Source: Chrysoporthe austroafricana
Lineage: Eukaryota > Ascomycota > Sordariomycetes > Diaporthales > Cryphonectriaceae
Length of the DNA: 64,000 nucleotides
Reading direction: 5' to 3'
Assembly: GCA_001051155.2 (NCBI GenBank)
Contig: JYIP02000002.1
Span: 317,583-381,582 of the forward strand
Below the pieces are notes generated by a model. It ran no database searches, was not told where the DNA came from, and worked only from the letters and a program-made list of their open reading frames with translations. Both the position numbers and the translations under genes were made by a program. Shown in pieces: positions 36,547-46,800 of this stretch. Each line of letters opens with the position of its first letter. Positions within the stretch are counted from its first letter, which is position 1.

Positions 36547-38676
36547 ATGCCCAATTTCTATATAATACCGTATTCTATATCCCAGGAAGAACTTTCCAAA
36601 ATTTGCCGAAAAAGCAGGACTATACAGTATGCCAAGTATGTTTATAAGGTATCGCTCAAAAACCGCCTTTCCCTGGAAGAATATCGGTAGGCTATATACT
36701 TATATAGTAGCGAAAGCCGTTTCTACCGTAATATTTACGTAATAAAGAACTATTTAAGCGATTTCCTTTGCTACTAGGAAGCTTATATAATAGCCTTTTA
36801 TCAGGCGCTAATCAGTAAGAGTTATACCGATATAATAGACCAAGAAATCGAATACAATATCTATATCTTTAATATTAAGCTAAGCAGCGGCAATATTAGT
36901 CGGCCGCTAATTACTAAGAAAGCCTAGAAGCTTATTTTATAATACCCTATACTATTATAAATTGACCGTTCCAGCCCTATTTACGAAAGATAAGAGCTTT
37001 ATTTAAGCACCCTTACTAGCACGGATGCTATTACGAGCGAGGATACAGATAACGGACTAATAGATAATTCTATTAGGGGAATATCGCTTGAATTTACCTC
37101 GAATTCACTTATTATTCGTAATCCTGTCTTTGCCTTATATACTCTATTAATAGCTTATCGCATCCTATTTCCTATTATAATATCGAAAGACGATCGCTTA
37201 CGAGATAAGTATAGCCGTTACGTTAAAAATAAAGCTGAACAAATAACTTTAAGTAATTGCGGTAACCTTACTAAAAGGGAAGTAAACGCTATGCGCTATA
37301 TAGCCAATATAGCAGAAATCGTTATAATTCACGAATGTAATCGTAATATAGCCCTCGCTATCTGGAAGAAAATAGCCAAGAATATCAAGCCAGTTTTGGC
37401 CAAGCTTAAAGCTCCCGAGCCCATTATGCCGGTCGCTAATCTAAGCCTATCTGCTATAATAGAGCAAAATTTCATAATGCCAGCCAAGCGCTATCGAATT
37501 ATAGATAATACTATCGACCTGACCGAAAACGACTTACCGAATATAGCTAGTCTATTAGCCATACCAAGCAAAGCTTCCCGAGCTAATATCAATAGCACTC
37601 TGCCCTTGCAAGCTACGCCTTGCGCTATTCCTGCCTTATCTATCAAATATAATCCCAAATCCAAAGCTATTAAGGCCGAAATCGCAGTATATTACTGTAC
37701 GCTAGCCCTTTACATATTCAAGGAATATATACGCTATAATTTTACCTGGGGAGGCAATCTCGGTACTAACTGTCTTTACGTTACTAATAGCTTCGCTATT
37801 CATAATAATATTAAGTTCGGCATTATCGGAATTTACGATAATCGTATCCAGTACTTCTTCCCTTTTACTATAAGAGAATATATATACGAGTTCGTTACTT
37901 AATTCCGCAATCTTAATCTTATTATCTTATCCAACCGATCGGGCTTATATTTTATTATAAACCAAATCTTCCGTTTCGAATACGATTTCAAAGCTATCAA
38001 GATCGTCTTCATTAAGGATAATATAGATTACGATTTTAACGCTACCTTTCAGAAATAGGCTAACGAAAACAAAGACTACCTTAGCACTACCCAATCCTTG
38101 TAATGCCAAGATCGCATAATAAGCTTCAAATCCTATATCTAAGCGCATAGGCTAGTTAAGACCCTGTAACTTGATATCCATAACTATACTAACCTTTGCG
38201 ATTATATCGGAAAGGAAGAACTATTTGCTATATTCCCTCGCAACTTACTAAACCTTGAAATTACCGCTAAAACCCGGGAAATTACTCCCAATTAGTAAAT
38301 ATAGCTATTATTTATCGATATAATATTATTAGCAATATATAATGCTGCTTTCTTCCAATAATTTATAAACCTAGCTACTTATATTGAAAACTAGCTACGA
38401 TATCGCTATATAACGATTATACGCAGCTATCGGCTTTGCATGCCGATATATCCTATCGTAATTTCACCTTATATTCATTATTATTATACTTACTTAATAC
38501 CCCATTATCTGAAAGCTATACCTTCTACCAATATTTATAAGCAATTTTAGTCTTTAATTATATCTATACTAAATATTTCGGCAATGAATACGATTAAGCA
38601 TTACCGAGATATACTTGGATATCGGCTAGCCTTATCATATACAAATACTATATATATCCATCTACCCCAAGCATAA
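36547..38676 (+). pseudogene. family B ORF3, unknown 710-codon third gene, inner copy
   Basis: A single frame runs from ATG 36547 (MPNFYIIPYSISQEEL) to TAA 38674-38676. It is interrupted only by stops that one C-to-T or G-to-A change would explain. The longest open part is 37291-37902 (203 codons: IANIAEIVIIHECNRN, RYRIIDNTIDLTENDLPN, YNFTWGGNLGTNCLYVTNS). It is on the sense strand after the chromodomain, the place where some retroelements carry an envelope or accessory gene. I see no signal peptide, clear membrane anchor, RT/IN motif or zinc cluster. Copies at 19074-21203 and 61154-63283 have the same length. The family is not recognised. Confidence 0.7.
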
Positions 38677-38705
38677 ACCGATTATAATGGAGGATTAATT
38701 CTAAG

Positions 38706-38785
38706 CTCCCGGCATGGGCAGGTTTTCTTTTAATCCCCGGCATAGGCATATTTGTTATTCAAATCCCCGGCATAAGCACGTTTAC
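38706..38785 (+). repeat. three CCCGGCATRRGCA repeats before the 3' LTR
   Basis: CCCGGCATGGGCAGG, CCCGGCATAGGCATA and CCCGGCATAAGCACG are spaced about 28-32 bp apart in the 3' non-coding part of family B. Mutated counterparts lie near 18990-19045 and 61045-61120 on the other strand. Confidence 0.65.
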
Positions 38786-38977
38786 TTATTAGGACTCTGG
38801 TACGAGTCGGCTTTATGAAACGATTGTTATTTCCTATGTAATCTCTTTTGTCCAATAGTGCCGTCATGCTTTTCCTTGCCGTATAACCCAGAGTCTTACC
38901 ATATCGTACTACCGCTACCCAAGATATCTCTGACAGTTAGCTTCCTTTATAGACAAAGGTTATAAGGGGCCGGCAAT

Positions 38978-39184
38978 TGATAGCAAAACCCATAGACGAG
39001 GTGAATTCGTAATGGATTCGCCTGGTAAATCTATAGTGAATCCTCTAGTAAATACGCAGTAAATTCACCAAGTGGATGCCATACCTTTACCGGGGGGCCT
39101 ATATAATGCCCTGATAGGCTTTAGCGTAATCCACTTTCTTGGAAAGAGTATGCTTCATAATATATTTCAGTACGTTCACCATTA
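38978..39184 (+). repeat. 3' LTR of the inner family B element
   Basis: 207 bp, starts TGATAGC and ends CACCATTA (for CTATCA), followed by CTTTT. A G-run (CCGGGGGGCC) near 39090 is CCGGGAGGCT in the partner LTR. Confidence 0.88.
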
Positions 39185-39675
39185 CTTTTGCTTTCTGCAA
39201 AAATGCATTAGTTTCTTTAAAATTTTATTTCGCCTTTTTATATCGATTAGCCAAAAGTTTCCAATCGATAAAAGCATATACGATTTCGAGAAAAATTTTA
39301 ATATCTGAAATAACCCAATCTTTCCTTTCAGAATCGTTCAAAGCTTATATAAACTTATATACTTAAACAGAATGCTTAATCTCGATATAATCGATAAGCC
39401 GCAATAGTAAAACGTTATTGCCGGTAATTGCTATAGTAAATTAGCAATAAATTATCGATAAATAATTGTAATATTTTTTATAGGGATATTACTTTTACAG
39501 AAGCCGATATCTTATAAAACCGATACTCTTATAAGAACCGATATTTTATAAAGCCGATATTTCTATAGAAGCCGATATCCTATAAGACCGATATTCTTAC
39601 AAAAGCCATTACTTTATAGAACCGATAGTCGAAACCCGATTATATAGCAAAGGCATATAAAGCGTAGCTATTAAT
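39185..39675 (-). other. leader and first part of gag of the outer B element
   Basis: Inverted counterpart of 28736-29227 of the inner copy: the tandem array (about 39480-39640) and the gag start up to the AATGCATTTTTGCAGAAAGC point, where the inner element is inserted. Confidence 0.75.
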
Positions 39676-39883
39676 TGATAGTAAACGTACTGAAATATAT
39701 TATAAAGCATAGTTTTCCTAAGAAAGTAAATTATACTAAAAGCCTATTAGAGCATTATATAGGCTTTTCGGTAAAGGTATAGCATTTACCTGGTAAATTT
39801 ATTGCGTATTTACCAGGGGATTTACTATAGATTTACTAGGCGAATCTACTATAAATTCACCACGTCTATAGGTTTTGCCATTA
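39676..39883 (-). repeat. 5' LTR of the outer family B element
   Basis: 208 bp, TGATAGTAAACGTACTG..TTTTGCCATTA on the plus strand. It is in direct orientation with the LTR at 60646-60852, so direct repeats flank the biosynthetic cluster. Confidence 0.85.
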
Positions 39884-40082
39884 CGTAATTCCTGTAATTC
39901 AATCACCTCGATTACCGTAATTCTAGTAATTAACCTTAACCCTTGACTATATAATCCCGAATGCCTAGCATTCTTATATAAGGGTGTTTCTTGCTTCGGA
40001 TGTTGGATCCGGGCCACGTTGGTTCTGGATCCACCGATCCGGCCTGTTTCTGTAACCTGAACCTATTTGTTGGTTCATAACA
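39884..40082 (-). repeat. right LTR remnant of the outermost family A element (199 bp)
   Basis: Matches the last 199 bp of 8990-9464 without gaps and ends TTCATAACA, followed by GTCCC. It is much less mutated than the left LTR. The first 276 bp are missing. In minus orientation it begins TGTTATGAACC. Confidence 0.85.
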
Positions 40083-40087
40083 GTCCC
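40083..40087. repeat. target-site duplication GTCCC, right copy
   Basis: Identical to 8985-8989; right boundary of the 31-kb composite insertion. Confidence 0.85.
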
Positions 40088-40894
40088 AGATATATATATA
40101 TATAGGTTGTGCCCTTCCTTGATCCCCTCTAGAGGAGAGGAGGGAGGCATAGCCAGACATGAATCAATTTGTCTTCCTCTCAAAAATCTGATTGGCAACT
40201 TGTTTATTTTCTGCCTTGCCATCCCTCGAGAGGGCCCAGTTCTATCCGTTCTGCTCTGATCAGAGTATAGGGATAGTTCTGGGCTCCTTTTGTTATATCT
40301 ATCTTGTCCCACTGCCTCGTTCATAACCCTCTATTAAGAGTTCCATCCTTGCTCGCCTCCCCGTTTAGTCTTGCGGACTATATAGGGAGCATGTGTGGTG
40401 CTTTTCAGGACAGCGGACCCGCCCACACTTTGAGGAAATATTGTTTAAAAAAAAAAGAAATGTTAACACAGTATTATAAAATGAAAATTAAATAAATTAT
40501 GTGTTTCATAATATTAATGTTATCTTCGTCAGTTTTACACTTTACGTTCGCAATTTGAATTTGAAATATATATTTGATTCAGATTCGTACTCTGTGAAAT
40601 ACTAACGTAACGCTATTTTATATTGAAGCAAGCAACGAATCCTTCACCGAAGTAGAACACTGTTCAAAGATAACAGATAAGAGAACTCAACCAAGTAGCG
40701 CAAAACGGTCTAGTTCTAAGCACAATGGGCTCTTGTCTAGTCTTGCAGTTTAGCGACGAGGGCTTACGCAAAGGAACAATAAGGGTTTCCCCAAACCAGA
40801 GCAGAGGGTGGCAACCTGGCTTTATAGATCGTATCATAGAGCCATGACAGAATCCCTAGCCCCAAGAACAGTATTATTGCTAATTATATTAATC
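40088..40894. other. intergenic between transposon block and PKS 3' end
   Basis: Starts with an (AT)n run (about 40089-40106). No gene seen; GC rises towards 40,890. It probably includes the PKS 3' UTR on the minus strand. Confidence 0.5.
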
Positions 40895-43800
40895 TTATAA
40901 AACGCTTGCAACTATACAAGCCGCTCGGTCTAGAGCCTGTCGTACCTTTTCCACATATGACGGCCTCCCCGAGATGGCAAAGCGGGCATAGTTCTCCCTC
41001 ACGTTACAGTGAACGTACACACCGCGCTCTCCACCCACTAGGAAGCCGGCCTCGTCCCAATGAGCGGTACTGTCGTCACCACGCGTCTCGGCATCGTCGT
41101 CAGGCATAGATCGCATGAACCCGATCTTGACATCCTGGCCGGGCCCGCCGCGGCGCGTGCTATTCCAGGCACTAGTGCGGAATAATTCCGGCAGACTCCG
41201 CCGCTGCTCTAGTGCGGCCCCGCGGAGTGCGTATAGCGACCCCACGGCACCGCGCCCGCGGCTTGCCGCCACCAGGTTGCGCGAGTGCACGGCAGTGGCC
41301 TCATTGAGGAGGGCGCGGGTTCGCGCTCGGTCTGCGGGTGCGGCGAAGGCTGCAGCCTCGACAAAGGTGCGCGCGGCTGGTGTGACGGTCTGAACCCACT
41401 CGACACGACCGCGCGCAAAGGTGCCGAGCGAGACTTTTTCCCAGGCCGGTCGAATTTCGTGATCCGTGAGAAACAAGGCTAGTAGTACCGTAAGGTGGGC
41501 AGTAGCATTGGGGGGAGAGCGACTTCCGCGGAGTGAGGCGAGACCGAGGGCTGGAGCGTCGAAGAGCTGGTGGTCGAGGGGGCCGTAGGAGCGACACTGT
41601 GACCAGACTTGTTCGATGCGCTCTATGACAGCGGTGCTTGCATTCCAGACGTATTCATATAATGGGTAGGGATAGAGGGACGAGGTGTCTGTTGGTTCGT
41701 CTGGTGGCTGGTCCTGAAGAGCCCGTAGGATGTGAGTATGCAACGTGCGAGTGTCCAGACCGTCCAGCTTGGTGTGTTCGTATATCTCCGCTGACAGGCC
41801 ATTGGCAGTCACGGCGAATTGGAGGGTCTTGTCAAGCCACCGGTTCGCAAATGGACGCTGCTGGCCATTAAGAAGGAATTGTGTGTATCTTTCCCCAGAG
41901 CTAGCCGGTATCTCATCGTCAAGGCACATCACAAATGCGGCTGAGTCAATACAGGCTAGGGCAGCAGCGTTCTCTGGTTCGCGTTCAAGGTCTTGGCGTA
42001 ACTGAGTTGAAGTGATTAGTACAACACACCAGAACCTCGGGGAAGGGGGGTAGAGATCGTACCAGGGCCCACGAATCACGATCATCGGCAGTCAGAGTAC
42101 AAATGGACGGACGAGGCTCATCTGATGCTCTAAGAATCTCATTGTAGGTTTCCTGAACTGCCGGAAGATTCAGAGGCTGGTCAGCACCCGGAAGGTTAAA
42201 CCGGAACACATGGCCACGGCGGATAACAGCAACCGTATAGTCAGGTGTATGGCGCTCCATACGATCCACACCAAGACCAGGACGACGCGTGGCATTAAAC
42301 AGCCACTCACGTCCTTCACCTGTGAGAGGCTCGCCCTGAAGCGTGTCAGGAGCTACCTCGCCTTTGGCTAAACGGCGAGCGAAGTCGATAGCAGCCACGG
42401 TTAAGACGGCGGCACGCCTTATTTGCGAGTGGCTTGGTGCGTCCACAGGATGAATAAAGGTGAAATGGCCGTGTTCAGGGAGCGGTTCGCGGCGCTCTAG
42501 GTATACCTGACGTTCGTAGGCATCAGCAATATCATCGCGTCCGGCTGCTTGGACCTGGCGATACAGTTGAGGCCCGGGCCCTTCAAGAAACGCGCGCACA
42601 GCACGGGAGGTTGCGCGGTGATCGTCATTAGTATCAATGGCGATGCGGGACTCCTCAAATAATCGAAGTATTTCTGGAAGTTCAGGCAGTGGAAGAGCAG
42701 GTAACTTGGAGGGAATATCTTGCGTGCTCGAGTCTGGGCCCGAGCTTGCAGTCGTTACTTCATCGTCTCCGATTTCTTCACTCTCGCTAGCGTTAACCGC
42801 GCCAGAGCTAGGCACGACCCTACTTGAGCGCGAGAGGACTTTTTGGGCGAGGCCGCGTATGGACTGGTCTGTCATGATCTCGGAGGACTGCAGAGGTGCA
42901 TTAAACTCGCGATTGATCCAGTTCCGCAGCTCGATTGCAACAAGTGAATCTAGGCCAAGATCGAGAATAGAGCCATCACGTTCATTGACCTGGGAGGCAT
43001 CCACGGATATCAGAGTGGTCAGCTGGCCAGTGATAGCGCTGGTGATGAAATCTACCATAACATCGAGGTCGCCGCTTGCCACGACCTCTTGGAAGGATTG
43101 AATGCCGCGAGTCGACGACGACGGGCCGGCTATCGCAGCGCTATCTTTCACATGATAGAACATCGCCGACTGTAAGTTGCTATTGCCGGCTGACGTATGT
43201 GAGAGCGACTCCGGGTCGAAGCCAATAACAGCCTGGCGAAGATGCGAGTGGCTGGACGCTGCTCCGAGTATAAAGTCGAAGTAGCGCGTGAGTTCGTGGG
43301 AAAGTATCGGTCTCAGACCGGTACGCCACAGCCCTTGTAATTTCGTCTTGTCGTTGGAAGTGTGGATTGCATCATCGATCCAGCCAATGTTAAGCGACAC
43401 GAAACCAGGCCCTCGAGCGTGGGCCATGGCATCCTGGACGGCATTCCCGGCGTTGTAGTTAGCCTGTCCACTGGCACCGGTGACGACAACCGCGGAGGAT
43501 AGCATGAGAAAGAAGCTCAAAGAAGATGAGGTAAAGTATCGCTCAAGTATCAGTGTGCCTTCTATCTTGGCGAGGGTCACAGATCTGAAGTCTTTGAATC
43601 TCATTCTTTCCAGAGTGCGGTCCTGAAGGAAAACAGCAGACTGAATCACTCCTCTCACAGGTAGCAGCCCCAAGCGGGCAATGGCGGCAACAGCTCCCTG
43701 CACGCTCCCCTCAGATGTCACGTCGCATACCAGGCAATGAAGGCGGCACCCTGGGTTAATGAGCTCGAGCTGCGCCTGGAGGGCATGGCAATCCTCGGGC

Positions 43801-46800
43801 TCAATTGTTCGCCGCGAGAGTGTGATGAGATGCGCTGCGCCACGACGGGCCATAAGCAACAGGAGACGCCGACCTAGATCACCCAACCCGCCCGCGATGA
43901 CATAAGTTGCATTTTCATTCTCCCATCCATCATCACCTCTAGGTGGCACCATGGCACGCACCAGCGAGCCGGGCCCTGCCTGGAGGATCAACTTCTTGTA
44001 AACACCAAGCCTGAGCAGCCGGAGGGCTTCAGCAGCATGTCCAACTTCATAGGTAGCTATTTCCAGTCCACGGACAAGAAGCGGCATTTCTTGGAGGGCT
44101 ATTGCAGCCTGTGTCATCAAGCTTGCTGTGTGATTAGAGTTCGCGTATAGAAGGTCGGAGATATGGCAAAGATGGACGGACGCGTTTCGCGGAAGCTTTG
44201 AGTTCGCTAAAGTTGCCACAATAGAGGAGGAGGAGGAGGAGGACTGGCCCTGGAAGATGACGACGTGCCCGAAGGGCTTCAGGCGAGCACATGTAGCGGG
44301 TGGGATGGTGTACTCACTCTCGCCACAGTGGACAATAACATCCAACTGAAGGGTTGCGTCGTCCTGGTTGCAGGGACGTAGAAGCGATGGGCGGCGATTT
44401 ATGATGTTTCGAGCCTGAATTCCTAGTTGTTGGGTGATATCCAAGGCCTCTTGAGCACCTGCGGCCGTGGCAGTAATGATGGTGCCCAAGGACCGCGCAA
44501 CGGCCACAGTCGCTCGCCCAAGCTCGCTAAGGGCGCCATGGATGAGTACCACCCCTCTCTCTTTTGGTAGATGGCAAATATGGCGAAGAGCATGAGTGGC
44601 AGCCAGTGTGGGCAGAAGCAAGGCGGCGGCAAGGGCAGGCTGACCTATCAACCCGTGTGGCTGCCGGCACGCGTACGAGGCTGGGATGTGCGGACAGTTG
44701 GCCCCAACAACTCCATCAGGTGAAAGGGCGACCACTGCATCTCCCGGAACGAAAGTCTCAACACTCTTGCCAACCCGCTGAATTATTCCTGCGTATTCAC
44801 CCAGAAAAGATGTCTCCGGGCAATCCCTATTCGACTTGGACAGCACGAAAGTCTGTGTCTTAATTTCGATTGCATCATCAGCTAAATCCGTCCCATGCTC
44901 GTGATTTTCGACAAAGACCACATCACTGCTACTGTTTCTTGAGCTGCCGTCGGAATTGAGAATGAGAGGCCGTGCAGTGTCCTGGAAGTGACGTGTCTCA
45001 ATCTCCATGCATTCGACCTGCTCATGTTCTGGGGTACTGAGTGCATGGTTGAGCTGGGGACTGTGATGCAGCCGCGGAACGAGAACTGCAGCATCCTTGT
45101 TCACGCGGTACTTTCGCTCATGATGCGGTACGCTGTCCCGATCCGTGATATTGTTCAGCCATTGGCAGAGCAGCTTGATGAGTCTACAACTTCCAAGTGC
45201 ATCTGGAGCGATGTGGACTGTGATGAGACGCAGGTCGTCGTTCTCTGCATGTGCCGTCCGAGCAACGCCCGTGATTTGATGCATCGACAGCGGACTATCT
45301 AGGCTCAACCAGAGGACTGGGCTTCTCTGACGAAGTAAGGAAATGGAGGCTTCGAAACAGTCTTGATAGGAGAGGATCGGCTGCGGCAAGTCGTCAATTA
45401 CAATAGTACAGGTGTTGATGTCGCCGTCAGGCTGGACAGAGGCCAGGTTCAAGGGTTGGTGAGAAACTGAGAAGCCCTTCTCAAGCAATCCAGCCTGCAG
45501 CGCAGAGACCCAAGACGGGGTCGCCTGAACAGCCGAGTGTGTGAGAATCCGGGCCCGTGACGGCAAATAGCAACCGCCTCTGTCGACGTCTCGTGCAACG
45601 ACGACTAAGCTGCCATCGACCGCATCCGAGAAAGTCAACTGAATGTCGAAGGTTGGACATGCCTCTTGCAGCGCACTCCGCCATGTCTCATCAATGCTCA
45701 GCTCTGGCTTTAGCACGAGAAGTAGTAACCCATTTGTCTTCGCAAGAGTCGATGCATGGGTAAGTGACGCGACGTCCGAAGCCAGAACAACCTCGTACGC
45801 ATGAGGCGTAAAATCTTGGTCCTTGAGATCAGTGTCTGGGTCCAGAACGCGATAGCGAACTGGATGTCCGATGAGACGCTCACGGGCCTTATCGAAGAGC
45901 TCGGATGTAGTGTCCACAAAGTCATATGTGGCCATTGTGCCTCCATGGACATTGACAGCTGTCAAAAATGCCAGGGCCAGGTCACCATGACCGGCATTAA
46001 GCTCGAGAACAGAGAAATTCGCTGTTTTGAAGCAGATGTAGCCAACCAAGTCCGTTAGGCTCGGACTCGCTGAGAGGTCGCTGCTACGGAGGAAGTGGAG
46101 ATCGAACTGCCATGACAACTCGTAGCAGATGCCACGGGTGTCAGGTGCGCCATCAACTCCGCGTGGGTGCGTTGCCAGACTTCGAGACTCGATCCCTGAA
46201 GCGTACATGACCAGCTTACCATCCCCCGCCGTAACGGTCATATCAATATTCGTAGCCCTGAACTGACTGGATACGACTTCAGCTAAGACATTAAGTTTGG
46301 AGCCTGGAGTGCTTAGTGTAGGTGTTTTGGTAGATACAAGCATTTCGCCGATGTGAACAGGCATGACAGAGCCGGCACCCTGGAGTTGTCCTATCATCGG
46401 TATTCCCACATGAAACATGCTGTCGAAAGTCGCTGGGTGCATGAGATGCGGCGCCTGATGCTGTGCCGGCATGATAGCCGCAACATTAGGAACCTCGACG
46501 ACCGCCGCCGACCTCCTGCCGTCTGTCGTCATTGTAAGAGAGTGGAGGCCCCGAAACGTTGATCCGTAAGTATTTCCATCCGCAGCCATCTTGGTGTAAA
46601 GCTCTTCAGGGATCAGATTTACCCTATCAGTCGATGGCTGTTGGGAGAGAAAGACAGGCTCCTCCGCTTCGAGTTCCAATCCTTGGGCTAGAACGCCCTC
46701 AACATGCCCTGTGCACTGTTCATGCCACTTGCCCTCAAAAAATGCTGTGACAGAGAAAGAGAAGCTGAGGGGAGAGGGACCTGGCTGCCATTTGAGGCTT

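Larger units (their letters stand above)
28529..39184 (+). mobile_element. inner family B Ty3/gypsy element, full length (10,656 bp)
   Basis: LTRs of 207 bp at both ends (28529-28735 and 38978-39184; TGATAGCAAAACC..CTATCA) and a CTTTT target duplication. Order: LTR, leader with a TATCGGCTCTATAG-type tandem array, gag (about 28990-31330), protease region, RT, RNase H, integrase, chromodomain-like tail (to about 36228), ORF3 (36547-38676), non-coding repeats, LTR. Its orientation is opposite to the outer element, so the two form a ~10-kb inverted repeat. Several ORFs of 60-203 codons remain open, so RIP damage is lighter than in the outer copy. The catalytic motifs are altered (RT FIDNIV for a Y/F-x-DD motif). 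Confidence 0.92.
18594..39883 (-). mobile_element. outer family B Ty3/gypsy element, split by the inner copy, recombinant flanks
   Basis: The 3' LTR is at 18594-18801 and the 5' LTR at 39676-39883 (208 bp each). Internal sequence occupies 18802-28528 and 39185-39675; removing the inner element (28529-39184) and one CTTTT gives about 10.6 kb, matching the inner copy. Order in minus direction: LTR, tandem-array leader, start of gag, [inner element], rest of gag, pol, chromodomain, ORF3, LTR. It is extremely AT-rich and full of stops. Outer flanks are GGGAT on the left and CGTAA on the right, so there is no target duplication. The left neighbour is a truncated Cys-rich ORF and the right neighbour is a truncated A LTR, so the two ends probably come from different B insertions joined by recombination. 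Confidence 0.8.
8990..40082 (-). mobile_element. outermost family A Ty3/gypsy element, filled with nested elements
   Basis: The left LTR (8990-9464) and the right LTR remnant (39884-40082) belong to the same family, and the outer flanks share GTCCC, so this was once a single insertion. Its own gag-pol is no longer visible. What remains is the left LTR, a leader and a Cys-rich antisense-type ORF (interrupted at 9562/17124). The rest of the block is the intact A copy, a further A LTR at 17677-18113, and two B copies, one inside the other. The missing pol and the loss of 276 bp of the right LTR point to a later deletion. Confidence 0.8.

Noticed and set aside
39974..40324. 116-codon minus ORF over the LTR edge
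   Set aside because: It runs from unique sequence into the family A LTR remnant (39884-40082); the peptide follows LTR sequence and repeats in other LTR copies, so it is not a gene.
41985..42085. A 34-nt intron (GTTCTG..TCAG) in the PKS
   Set aside because: Too short for this genome; the donor GTACGA 27 nt upstream gives a 61-nt intron in frame and rebuilds a better cAT sequence.
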